Source of the DNA: Phytoactinopolyspora halophila
GTDB lineage: Bacteria > Actinomycetota > Actinomycetes > Jiangellales > Jiangellaceae
Direction of reading: 5' to 3'
Assembly: GCF_003287285.1 (NCBI RefSeq)
Contig: NZ_QMIG01000002.1
Span: 420,369 to 484,368, forward strand
Length of the DNA: 64,000 bases
A program made the translations under genes and the position numbers. Of this stretch, positions 8,217 to 16,299 are shown piece by piece. Positions within the stretch are counted from its first letter, which is position 1; each line of letters starts with the position of its first letter. The notes beneath the pieces were generated by a model. The model did not search any database and was not told the origin of the DNA. It saw only the letters and a program-made list of their open reading frames with translations.

Positions 8217-8792
8217 TTACAGCTCGCGGATCACCCGGGCCGGATTTCCGACCGCGACGACACCGGCCGGAAGATCCTTCGACACCACGCCTCCCGCACC
8301 CACGACGGTGTTCGCGCCGATGGTCACGCCCGGCAACACGATCACACCGCCACCGAGCCACGCATTGTTCTCTACCGTGATCGGATCGGCTCCTTCCCAC
8401 TTGTCCAGGCGCTCGCCCGCGTCCAACGGGTGCGTGGGGGTCAGCAACTGCACGTACGGGCCGATCTGTACATCGTCACCGATCGTGATGGGAGCGACGT
8501 CGAGAGCGACCAGACCGAAGTTGATGAACGCCCGCGCACCGACCCTGATCCGATAGCCATAGTCGCAGTACAGCGGCGGACGGATCTCGGCACTGGAATC
8601 GACGTGCCCGAGCAACTCTTCCACGATCCGCTGGCGACGTTCGCCGTCCTCAACCCCGCTCGCGTTAAATTCTTCGTATAGCTCGGCGGCCCGCCGCCGA
8701 TCAGCATCCAGCTCGGGATCATCGGCTATGTAGGGGGCACCAGCCAGCATGCGCTCGCGCTGGCTCCGCTGATCGGACATCTCGGGACGCAT
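8217..8792 (-). CDS. Maltose/galactoside O-acetyltransferase-like enzyme (hexapeptide repeat)
   Basis: This 191-residue protein transfers an acetyl group from acetyl-CoA to a sugar hydroxyl. It has the N-terminal Mac domain (RMLAGAPYIADDPEL) followed by a left-handed beta-helix of hexapeptide repeats. The conserved motifs are FINFGLVALD, TPTHPLDAGER with the catalytic His, and NAWLGGGVIVLPGVTIG. The start at 8792 (MRPEMSDQ) is chosen because homologous sequence begins there; an ATG at 8780 is also possible. The physiological acceptor is unknown. Confidence 0.88.
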   Translation of the reverse strand: MRPEMSDQRSQRERMLAGAPYIADDPELDADRRRAAELYEEFNASGVEDGERRQRIVEELLGHVDSSAEIRPPLYCDYGYRIRVGARAFINFGLVALDVAPITIGDDVQIGPYVQLLTPTHPLDAGERLDKWEGADPITVENNAWLGGGVIVLPGVTIGANTVVGAGGVVSKDLPAGVVAVGNPARVIREL

Positions 8793-8881
8793 GAACGAAC
8801 AGTACCAAGATGCTGCCGAATGCTGACTTCGATAGGCAAACACGCGAAAACACGACCAGAACGGCGAGAAGATCGGATGCG

Positions 8882-9280
8882 ATGAATCCACCCGAACCTG
8901 TCACCGAAGAGATCGACGTAGCAACGGCACAATCGATGTGGCGGGCCGGCGATCTCGTCATCGACGTTCGATTGCCCGAGGAGTATGCCTCCGGCCACAT
9001 CGCCGGCGCGATCAACATTCCACTGCGCGAACTCCCGACCCGCCTCCGCGACCTCCCTGCCGGCCAGGTCATCACCGTGTGCTCGACCGGAATCCGATCC
9101 CGTCGAGGTGCCGAGACCGTCGCACGGCTCGGTCGGACCGCCTTCACGGTGCGCGGGGGCACCAAGGCGTGGACAGCTGCCGGGTACCCGATCGCAACCG
9201 GCCCGGAACCCGGGATGCGTCGTCGGCATTCGTTCTGGCGACGGCTGGCCTCCCGGATGCCACCCCTGGATCCACGGTGA
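8882..9280 (+). CDS. Single-domain rhodanese-like protein
   Basis: This 132-residue rhodanese domain is predicted to carry a persulfide on the active-site Cys of VCSTGIRS (about residue 66). It begins EIDVATAQSMWRAGDLVIDVRLPEEYASGHI, a canonical rhodanese N-terminus. The basic loop after the Cys is typical of sulfurtransferases. The last 137 bases run antisense to the 3' end of the S66 peptidase gene on the other strand. Confidence 0.88.
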   Translation: MNPPEPVTEEIDVATAQSMWRAGDLVIDVRLPEEYASGHIAGAINIPLRELPTRLRDLPAGQVITVCSTGIRSRRGAETVARLGRTAFTVRGGTKAWTAAGYPIATGPEPGMRRRHSFWRRLASRMPPLDPR

Positions 9281-10250
9281 GGATGCCAGCGCCCGTGTCT
9301 ATCGTGGCGGTCACGCCGAGGGGTACGGACATAGGCCGAGATCCGTGTCCGATCGGCAAGCCGCCGAGAACGGGGACATCAAGCGTGGCGAGCCGTTCCT
9401 GCAGGACATCAACGATCGTCCAACCTCCGAGTGCCTCGTCCACAGGTCCCTCGTCGAAGCCGCTGAATTGACCGACGGCGACTCCTCGTACGCCGTCCAG
9501 TGATCCGGACTTCATGAGCTGCGTCAGCTCCCGGTCTACCTGCCCGAGTCCCGTGCCGAAATTGTCTTCTATCAACAAGATCGCACCGTCGAGACGTGGC
9601 AATTCGGCGCCCACTGCCCCACGTATTGCGCCCAGATTGCCGCCCATGAGGAAGCCCGCGGCTCGGCCGTCGACGGAAACCGCAGCGGTTACTTCGCTCG
9701 GGTCCTGGCAGACGGTGATCGACTCTGCTGTGAACAGCGATCGGTACAACGTCTCCGCCGTCTCCTGCCCGGCGAAACCGTGGATCCCGCCGAGCCTGCA
9801 CCACCGCCACAGCGCTAGATGAATCATGGTGATGTCGCTGAATCCGACGAGCGGTTTGGGATCGCTTCGTGCTGCTTCGAAATCGAGACGGTCCGAGATC
9901 CGGTAGGCACCCTTACCGCCTCTCGTTGCGAAGATGGCACGTACCCCGGGGTCCCGAAAGGCGGCGTTCATATCGGCGATCCGGTTCTCGTCCGTCCCAG
10001 CCAGGTATCCCACATGGTCGAATGCGTGATCGCCGATCTCGACCTCGAGACCCCAGCTCGCCAGCAGATCGACGCTATGCTCGACCTGTTCCCGGCTCGG
10101 CGGGCTCGCTGGGGAGACCAGGCGCACTCGATCTCCGGGTTTCAGGCGCGGTGGAACGAGCGTGACCGGGCGATCGACCTCTTCGCGACGAATCCCGCCA
10201 GAATTGCCAACCGCCTCGCCCGGATCTCCTAACTCGTCAGCAATACTCAT
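9144..10250 (-). CDS. LD-carboxypeptidase / MccF-type S66 family serine peptidase
   Basis: S66 family peptidase of 368 residues. The N-terminal domain begins VPPRLKPGDRVRLVSPASP, has FATRGGKGAYRI, and carries the nucleophile Ser in VGFSDIT. The C-terminal domain has the Glu of LLIEDNFGT and the His of GLPIGHGSRP, completing a Ser-Glu-His triad. Family members cleave L,D-bonds of recycled murein peptides or inactivate microcin-C-like aminoacyl adenylates. The family normally ends near the ATIDTGAGILTVDP strand. About 35 further residues here are antisense to the rhodanese gene and look like readthrough of an absent stop. Confidence 0.87.
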   Translation of the reverse strand: MSIADELGDPGEAVGNSGGIRREEVDRPVTLVPPRLKPGDRVRLVSPASPPSREQVEHSVDLLASWGLEVEIGDHAFDHVGYLAGTDENRIADMNAAFRDPGVRAIFATRGGKGAYRISDRLDFEAARSDPKPLVGFSDITMIHLALWRWCRLGGIHGFAGQETAETLYRSLFTAESITVCQDPSEVTAAVSVDGRAAGFLMGGNLGAIRGAVGAELPRLDGAILLIEDNFGTGLGQVDRELTQLMKSGSLDGVRGVAVGQFSGFDEGPVDEALGGWTIVDVLQERLATLDVPVLGGLPIGHGSRPMSVPLGVTATIDTGAGILTVDPGVASGRPAVARTNADDASRVPGRLRSGTRQLSTPWCPRAP

Positions 10251-10279
10251 GATCGCCCCACTTCGCGCATACCTGGTGG

Positions 10280-11392
10280 TCAGACTTCCGGTGACGCTGG
10301 AGGATGGATGGTGATGTCATGCGCGCCGTCGGGCGCGACAAGGGTGAGTAATCTAGCTCCCTCGCTCGTGATGTCGGCCTCCTCGTCCGGCGAGAGGGGG
10401 CGATAGGGACGGACGATCAGCGTCGTTTCGTCACCCTTGCTGTCCAGTGACCACTCGGCATTCACGAAACCGTCGATCAGCAGTTTGCGCACCGTACGAT
10501 CTGCAGTGATCGCGCCCACGCGTCCCACGTCTGGACCCACGATCCGGCTGCGGTCCGCATGCGACAGGAACACGTTGTCGAATTCGGGGAGAAATCGCAC
10601 GGGAGTCGGCTCGTCGGCGTCGAGGAGCGGCGCGTCGGGCAGGTCGAACAGCTCACGTCCTTCGTTATCGCGGAACGTCCGCAGGCGTGGCCGTAACCGC
10701 TCGGTCACCTCCTTCACTCCCGTCAGGCCCGACCACGTGCGGATATCGGCGTTGCCGGCCGGCCCGTAGGTTGCCAGGTAACGCATGACGATGGTGTCCG
10801 GAGAGGGGTCCGGTTCGAGATTGTCGCCGAGCCACGTGTCGGCCGGCGTCAGCACCGCCTTGCCGTTCTGGCCCCATAGACCCCGAGGTGGCGGTTGTAC
10901 CAGCGGCAACGGGATGGTGGCCGCGTAGCCGAGGGCATCACGGTCGTAACCGGGCCAACGTTGTGTCAGATGCGGAATGAGGTCGCCGCGCGTGCGCGGC
11001 TGCTCTTCCAGAAGCTTCCGGCCGAACGCCGCGACCTCGTCGAGGTCCAACCCTTCGAGCCGGCGCCGGAAATTGCCACGGAGGGTGCGCAACGCCACGG
11101 GCTGTGTGAGCGGCAGGAGTACCTTGGCGTCGCGCGCGGTGACCAGGTGCACGGTCCTGCGCATCGGCCAGCAGCGCACCACCTGGCGGTTCAGGAGCAG
11201 CTGATTCAACTCGCCGGGATCGAAGTCCTGCAAGCGAGACCAGAGGGAGTAATGCGGATCCGTCGGATTCTGTGCCTGCAAGCCCACGAGATGTTCGACC
11301 GTGTCAGCGACCGGACGCTGTTCACGGTCCAGCAATAGCTGCCGGGCAAGTAACGTCCGGTTCAGGTTACGGGCCGTCAGCCGAGCCGTCAT
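10280..11392 (-). CDS. Winged-helix protein of the AlkZ/YcaQ-like DNA glycosylase superfamily (HTH_42)
   Basis: This 370-residue HTH_42 protein was usually annotated only as winged-helix DNA-binding. Near the N-terminus it has LVGLQAQNPTDPHYSLWSRL, which contains a Gln-x-Gln motif. The catalytic Gln-x-Gln of AlkZ, the azinomycin crosslink glycosylase, lies in the equivalent place. Other landmarks are VVRCWPMRRTVHLV, AKVLLPLTQP and FLPEFDNVFLSHADR. The ATG at 11392 (MTARLTARNLNRTLL) matches the family start; a longer frame begins at 11431. Glycosylase activity is inferred; no biosynthetic genes for a DNA-alkylating compound are seen nearby. Confidence 0.8.
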   Translation of the reverse strand: MTARLTARNLNRTLLARQLLLDREQRPVADTVEHLVGLQAQNPTDPHYSLWSRLQDFDPGELNQLLLNRQVVRCWPMRRTVHLVTARDAKVLLPLTQPVALRTLRGNFRRRLEGLDLDEVAAFGRKLLEEQPRTRGDLIPHLTQRWPGYDRDALGYAATIPLPLVQPPPRGLWGQNGKAVLTPADTWLGDNLEPDPSPDTIVMRYLATYGPAGNADIRTWSGLTGVKEVTERLRPRLRTFRDNEGRELFDLPDAPLLDADEPTPVRFLPEFDNVFLSHADRSRIVGPDVGRVGAITADRTVRKLLIDGFVNAEWSLDSKGDETTLIVRPYRPLSPDEEADITSEGARLLTLVAPDGAHDITIHPPASPEV

Positions 11393-11533
11393 GGCACAAC
11401 ACAGTAGCCGCGCCGACCGACAACGTCGCACGAACGGTCACAGGACGACAGATACTGATCCTTACAGTTTCAGTCAAACCTACTGCTCCATGGTCACGCT
11501 CTACTGGGTCATGTGCGAGTTCGACAGCAGCGG

Positions 11534-13027
11534 CTAGCTGGGGACATCCAACGCACGGCAGGCGAGCTGGAACGCCAGCCGGACGTCCGGGTCGGCAAGG
11601 TCGATGGAAAGCGTCTGCGTGATCCGATTCAAGCGAGCATTGACGGTGTTGCGATGCACACCGAGCCGAGCGGCCGTCGTCGTGACCGAGTTGCCGCTGT
11701 CCAGGTAGGTTGCCAGCGTATCCAGCAAGGTCGTGTCGTGCGCCAGAGGTGCGAGAGCCGACTGCGCGAAATCCCGGGCAGTCGACGAACCCAGCAACTC
11801 TCCCACGAGCCGATGAATACCGACGGCGTCCGTGGCCGCGACGCCTCCTGTCCGCGAATCCACCCCTAAAGCGACCTCGCGTGCTTCGTCGAGCGAGGCG
11901 ACCAGTCCCGTCGGGCCTTCCCGTGCCCGGCCGACACCGATGCGCAACGGCGTATCTTCTCCCATCGCGTATCGGCATCGCCGCAGCCGGGTGAGCAACC
12001 GGTGCAGGAATTCAGGCACGGGCGCATCGTCACTGGTCAGCCATCCTGCCCAGGCGTAACCACGCTGAACCACCGCACTGGGTATATCCACGCCACGAAG
12101 ACCGGCCGCCAGGCGATCCCGCATAGCTTCGCCAGGTTCCACGGGCGGCACGAAGTACAGGCCGATGTGCCACCCGTCCAGCCGCCACCCCATCTCGGCA
12201 GCGCGTCGGCGGATCTCAGCGGTGGCCGCGCCGTGTTCCGCGATCAAGTCGGCGAGCAACCTGCTCTGCTGATGGTGGTCCTGCTCCAGCTCCCACCGGC
12301 GAGCGAGAAACCAGGCGCGCAGGTGCAGCACGGCCAGCCGAGCCAGGGTCGTCGATTGGTCGACCAGCACGTCCGGGGGATTGTCCAGGCGGATCAGCAG
12401 CCACTGGCGGCTGGGCCCGGGTACGGGATGAGACACGATGACCGTACCGTCTGGCCGCGTGATGGTCTGCTCGACCTCCAGATCGGTGCGAACGTCCGGG
12501 GCGAACTCGTTGATCTGCGCCTGATCACCGAGCACGGGTGAGGTTCCAAGTTCCCGTTTCACATCGGCGAGGACGTTCTCCGGCCCGGATGTCCCGTCCC
12601 GCCACCGGTACGCGCACCGCAGTACCCGGTCAGCCCGCTCGATCTCCGGTGTGGCGATCAGCCGCTGCAGCGTGCTCACGACGTCGAGGATTCGGTGCGG
12701 TGGCGCCGCCAACAGCGGAAGCCGAAGCTGGCTGGCGATGTGCAGGCTCGCGAGCGTCGGTCCAGGCGTCGACTCCGGCAGGACGATCCCGGCGGCACCG
12801 GCGAGCGCGGAACGCCGGATCAGCGCGTCCAACCGCCAGCTCGCGACGTCCGCCGCGATGCAGACGAGAAGCTGCTGCTCGTCAACGGCTTCGGTGGTGA
12901 GGTCCACCAGCCGGACGCCGGTAACCGGCGTGACGCCAGGTGTCTGGCTGATCAGGTGCAGGTCCTCCAGCCCGGGAAGCCCTGCCAGGAGGTCCGCATG
13001 CTGCACCAGGGGCCGTTCCGATGCCAC
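11534..13027 (-). CDS. PucR-family transcriptional regulator (CdaR-type)
   Basis: Regulator of about 497 residues. An N-terminal PucR ligand domain is followed by a central GGDEF-like CdaR region (about residues 290-410) and a C-terminal HTH_30 helix-turn-helix (SGNSVTTTAARLGVHRNTVNARLNRI). PucR proteins typically control purine, ureide and related nitrogen-compound catabolism. I chose the GTG at 13027, seven bases after GGAGG; the GTG at 13033 overlaps the preceding stop as GTGA. A longer frame to 13282 is arginine-rich and antisense-like. As last gene of the DUF917 operon it is the obvious local regulator. Confidence 0.88.
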   Translation of the reverse strand: MASERPLVQHADLLAGLPGLEDLHLISQTPGVTPVTGVRLVDLTTEAVDEQQLLVCIAADVASWRLDALIRRSALAGAAGIVLPESTPGPTLASLHIASQLRLPLLAAPPHRILDVVSTLQRLIATPEIERADRVLRCAYRWRDGTSGPENVLADVKRELGTSPVLGDQAQINEFAPDVRTDLEVEQTITRPDGTVIVSHPVPGPSRQWLLIRLDNPPDVLVDQSTTLARLAVLHLRAWFLARRWELEQDHHQQSRLLADLIAEHGAATAEIRRRAAEMGWRLDGWHIGLYFVPPVEPGEAMRDRLAAGLRGVDIPSAVVQRGYAWAGWLTSDDAPVPEFLHRLLTRLRRCRYAMGEDTPLRIGVGRAREGPTGLVASLDEAREVALGVDSRTGGVAATDAVGIHRLVGELLGSSTARDFAQSALAPLAHDTTLLDTLATYLDSGNSVTTTAARLGVHRNTVNARLNRITQTLSIDLADPDVRLAFQLACRALDVPS

Positions 13028-13029
13028 GG

Positions 13030-13977
13030 TCACGCCTCCGGATGTTCCACCGGCACGGCCGTCCGGCGGGCCGGTACGTCCAGCGCGAACGCCGCGGGCT
13101 CGACATAACGCAGGGCACCGGGCTGCCACCATCCCGCCGCGCCCGGGAGGGCCGTCACCCGGACGTTTCGACCGTGCCGCACGGTCTCCACCGCGAGCAC
13201 CTCGCGGGAGTCCACATCCCAGACCAGCAGCAGCTCCGGCACGGTAGCGACTGGCTCGCCGTCGACGATCACAGCAAGCCACTCGCTCTCCGCCTCTAAC
13301 CGGAGTGTGCCTCCGGGCGGGGCGCTGAGATCGACGACGACCGTGGTGACCGGCATCCGCCGGCCGGCACGCGGCGCGCCCCTAGTGATCTCCACGATAC
13401 GGCCCTCGCCGAGAACGGTCCCCTCAAGCTCGGTCACCTCGTCCAGGGCTGCACCGTCCTGTAGCCGGTGAACGTCGCGGCCGAGGGCCACGGCCCGGCT
13501 GACAGAACCGGGATGACATGCATTGATGATCATCTCGGCGGTCAACGGCTGGCAGACGAACACGGCCCAGCCGCCCATCGGGGTCAGCACGGCTCGGACG
13601 ATGGCCTCCAGCATTGACGGAGTCATGTGGTCGAGCCTCAACTGCCGGCCGTGCACGTCGACCACCGTGGCCGGACATGGCGTCCACCCATGGGCCACGG
13701 GCAGGAGTTGCTGAAGCTCGGGCAGGGCCCGTCCCATCAGATCCGCGTCGACGAGCGGAACGTCCAGCGCAGCCGCGGCCCACACCGCGGCAACACCGTT
13801 GAAGCCTCCGATCTCCATCGGAATGAGCGCTTCCGGCGTGGTCTCCACGCCCATCCAGACGTCCAGCAGCTCTGCACCGGATGGGGGCCGCTCCGACAGC
13901 AGGCTCGTCGCCCCGACGAAACCGAACGGAACGGCCGTGGCACCTGGAGGCAGGGCCGAGGGTGGAATCACGTCCAC
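13030..13977 (-). CDS. DUF917 (S-methyl-thiohydantoin desulfurase-like) protein, third paralogue; start uncertain
   Basis: The coordinates give the part from the first canonical start, a GTG at 13977 (315 residues). The same frame stays open upstream to 14145 and encodes the conserved family N-terminus (DDVDALGQGVRVFGSGGGGDPD), but with no ATG, GTG or TTG. A CTG at 14130 with AGGAG seven bases before it would give 366 residues, matching the paralogues of 361 and 375. Downstream motifs include IPMEIGGFNGVAAVWAAAAL and DADLMGRALPELQQ. The protein diverges most from the other two copies, so it may have another role in the complex or be decaying. It is the penultimate gene of the operon. Confidence 0.75.
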   Translation of the reverse strand: MDVIPPSALPPGATAVPFGFVGATSLLSERPPSGAELLDVWMGVETTPEALIPMEIGGFNGVAAVWAAAALDVPLVDADLMGRALPELQQLLPVAHGWTPCPATVVDVHGRQLRLDHMTPSMLEAIVRAVLTPMGGWAVFVCQPLTAEMIINACHPGSVSRAVALGRDVHRLQDGAALDEVTELEGTVLGEGRIVEITRGAPRAGRRMPVTTVVVDLSAPPGGTLRLEAESEWLAVIVDGEPVATVPELLLVWDVDSREVLAVETVRHGRNVRVTALPGAAGWWQPGALRYVEPAAFALDVPARRTAVPVEHPEA

Positions 13978-14086
13978 ACCCGAACAGGTGGTCAGCCGCC
14001 GGACGAGACTGGCGCACGCGATGTCCGGGTCACCGCCTCCTCCAGAACCGAAGACACGTACACCCTGGCCCAGCGCGTCGACATCG

Positions 14087-15214
14087 TCACGCTGGACTCG
14101 GAATGGTGTCGGGATTGCGCTGCTCGACAGGGATGAACTCCTCGGTCAGTCCGAACGCTTGCGGCCCGAAAATCTCCAGGGCCTGCGGGCTGCGCATGCT
14201 CGCCGGCGTGGAGATGGCGAACACGACGACCCGCTGGCCGAACTTTAACCCTTCGGTGGTGATCGGTTCACCGGTGTCGACATCCAGCACCGAGATCAGA
14301 TCGGGTACGAGGGCGCGCGTGGTTCCGTTGACCCGGCAGATGAGGTTCTCGTTCTGGAACGAGATCTCACACACGTCGTCGTTGTCGAACCCCCGGAGGG
14401 TGACATCACCACGGACGAAACCCCCTTCCGTGCGGCGCGCGACGTCGGCCACCTTGCCACGGAACAGTTCCACCCCGTACGTGTACAAGGTCTCGCGCAA
14501 CTCCTGCCGCAACGCCTCGAAGGGGTTCCGGTGCTGTTCACGGGCGACGCGGATACACCGGCCGAGCCGGAGGCCGAGGCTGATGGTTCGCGGGATGGCC
14601 GTGCGTTTCACTTCGGATCCCCGCATCGGGTAATCCGCGATATGCGAAGCGCCACCGAGCCGGATGGTCACCCCGCGTGAGATCCACTCCATCTGGTGCG
14701 CGTCCATGCCGGTGTCGATCACGATGGTGGAACCATCCGACGCGGCGATGGACATCGGGCAGCTGGACACGCCATACACGTAGAACGTCTCCATCTGCAG
14801 TTCCGGGAACGCGCGGCCCATCCCGTCCGCGTCGACACATGGCAGCCCGGCCATAGCCGCAGTGAACAGCGGCATCATCGAATTGATCCCGCCACATTCG
14901 ATCGGCATCGTGGCCTGAGCCTTCTCGCCCAACCGATCCTCGAGCGTCCGCAGGGCCAGTATCGGCTCTCTACCGTGCGAGATCTTTTCCAGCATGATGG
15001 TCGGTGCGCCCATCATGGCCGTGGGGATGACCAGCGCGTCGTCGGCCACGTCATCCGGATCATCCGGGTCGAGCATCGTGATGCCACCGCCGTTGCCGAG
15101 CGCGCTCGCCACCAGCAGGCGGCCGATGTAGGGATCCCCACCGCCACCCGTGCCGAGCAAGGTGGCGCCCCGGGCCAGGTCGGGCAAGTCGGCGGCCGTC
15201 AGTGTCCAGCTCAT
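14087..15214 (-). CDS. DUF917 (S-methyl-thiohydantoin desulfurase-like) protein, second paralogue
   Basis: This 375-residue member of the DUF917 family (Pfam PF06032, which as I recall is now named S-Me-THD) begins MSWTLTAADLPDLARGATLLGTGGGGDPYIGR. It also has MPIECGGINSMMPLFTAAMAGLPCVDADGMGRAFPELQME, the two best-conserved blocks. The C-terminal domain ends with DVDTGEPITTEGLKFGQRV. The ATG overlaps the stop of the first paralogue by four bases (ATGA) and is preceded by GGAGGTGAC. Family members remove methanethiol from S-methyl-thiohydantoins or have unknown roles; here an action on a hydantoin-like ring is inferred from the neighbours. Confidence 0.88.
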   Translation of the reverse strand: MSWTLTAADLPDLARGATLLGTGGGGDPYIGRLLVASALGNGGGITMLDPDDPDDVADDALVIPTAMMGAPTIMLEKISHGREPILALRTLEDRLGEKAQATMPIECGGINSMMPLFTAAMAGLPCVDADGMGRAFPELQMETFYVYGVSSCPMSIAASDGSTIVIDTGMDAHQMEWISRGVTIRLGGASHIADYPMRGSEVKRTAIPRTISLGLRLGRCIRVAREQHRNPFEALRQELRETLYTYGVELFRGKVADVARRTEGGFVRGDVTLRGFDNDDVCEISFQNENLICRVNGTTRALVPDLISVLDVDTGEPITTEGLKFGQRVVVFAISTPASMRSPQALEIFGPQAFGLTEEFIPVEQRNPDTIPSPA

Positions 15215-16296
15215 GTCACCTCCGCGGTGGATGCGATCGGCCGGTGCTCGACGTCGAGCCCGAACGCGGGCGGACCGACGAGCGCCAGCCCGTCGGGAGA
15301 CTTCCATCGCGGATCACACGGGGCGGCGCTGGCAACGACACGAAGCCCGTACCGCAAACCCTCGGTCGTGATCGGGGCCGCGGACTCGGCGTCGAACAGG
15401 CAGATCAGGTCGGGAACGACCGCCCGCACGGCGCCGTCCACGGTCGCCACCAGATGTTCGTTCTGGAATTGCAGCTCCAGCGTGCTTCCTTCGTCCAGTC
15501 CGGTGCCGGTGAGAGTCGCGCTACCGCGGGCGAACCCTCCCGAGGTACGGCGAGACACGTCGACCACCTTTCCGGTGAACAGCCGAGTCCCGGTGATGAC
15601 GTGCAAGGCCGCGTCGACCGGGTCGTGGTGGCGCTGCCGCGCTTCCCGTACCTCGGCGCCGATCTTCCGGCACAGGGAGAGGCTCCCGGCAACCAGATGC
15701 TGCCGCGCCTGTCGCCCCTCCAACGGGTAGTTCGACAGCACGCTGGAGCAGCCCATCTCGATCGTGATGGTCCGGGCGAGCCGCTCGGTCCAGACGTTGT
15801 CCACCGTGTCCAGGACCGCGCTGTTGCCCTTGTCGTCGGCCAGCGCCATCGGCGTCGCCGCGATGCCGCCCATGGTGGGCATCACCATCTGCAACTCGGG
15901 AAACGCTCGCCCCATCCCGTCGGCGTCGACCAGCGGCAGGCCCATCTGGGCCGCCGCGGCCACCGGGATGAGCGAGTTGATGCCACCCGCCTCGATCGGG
16001 ACGAGGTGGGTGGCCTTCCTCCCGAGCCGGGCCTCCACCATCCGCACGACGGTCTGCAGGTCGTCCCGGCCCGGGATCTTCTCCACCATGACCGTGGGCG
16101 CACCCATCATCGCCACTGGCAGCACGAGCGCGTCGTCACCGACCTCGTCGAGCCCGACCAGCTCGACCGGGCCATGATCGGCGATCGCCTGCTGCGCGAG
16201 CAGGCGCCCGATGTACGGATCGCCACCACCCCCGGTTCCGAGCACGGCGGCGCCGAACGCGAGGTCTTCGAGATCCCCTTCAGTCAGATGAGTCAT
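15211..16296 (-). CDS. DUF917 (S-methyl-thiohydantoin desulfurase-like) protein, first paralogue
   Basis: The protein has 361 residues, beginning MTHLTEGDLEDLAFGAAVLGTGGGGDPYIGRLL. Its central block is HLVPIEAGGINSLIPVAAAAQMGLPLVDADGMGRAFPELQM. Its C-terminal domain contains CLFDAESAAPITTEGLRYGLRV, strongly similar to the next gene. It starts three bases after the stop of the hydantoinase/oxoprolinase-like gene and overlaps the following DUF917 gene by four, so the genes are translationally coupled. Two or three different DUF917 subunits side by side suggest a hetero-oligomer or stepwise action on related substrates. Confidence 0.88.
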   Translation of the reverse strand: MTHLTEGDLEDLAFGAAVLGTGGGGDPYIGRLLAQQAIADHGPVELVGLDEVGDDALVLPVAMMGAPTVMVEKIPGRDDLQTVVRMVEARLGRKATHLVPIEAGGINSLIPVAAAAQMGLPLVDADGMGRAFPELQMVMPTMGGIAATPMALADDKGNSAVLDTVDNVWTERLARTITIEMGCSSVLSNYPLEGRQARQHLVAGSLSLCRKIGAEVREARQRHHDPVDAALHVITGTRLFTGKVVDVSRRTSGGFARGSATLTGTGLDEGSTLELQFQNEHLVATVDGAVRAVVPDLICLFDAESAAPITTEGLRYGLRVVASAAPCDPRWKSPDGLALVGPPAFGLDVEHRPIASTAEVT

Positions 16297-16299
16297 CGT

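Noticed and set aside
13424..14017. Alternative long minus-strand frame over the third DUF917 gene
   Set aside because: Arg/Pro-rich shadow in another frame; the DUF917 motifs lie in the frame of 13030-13977.
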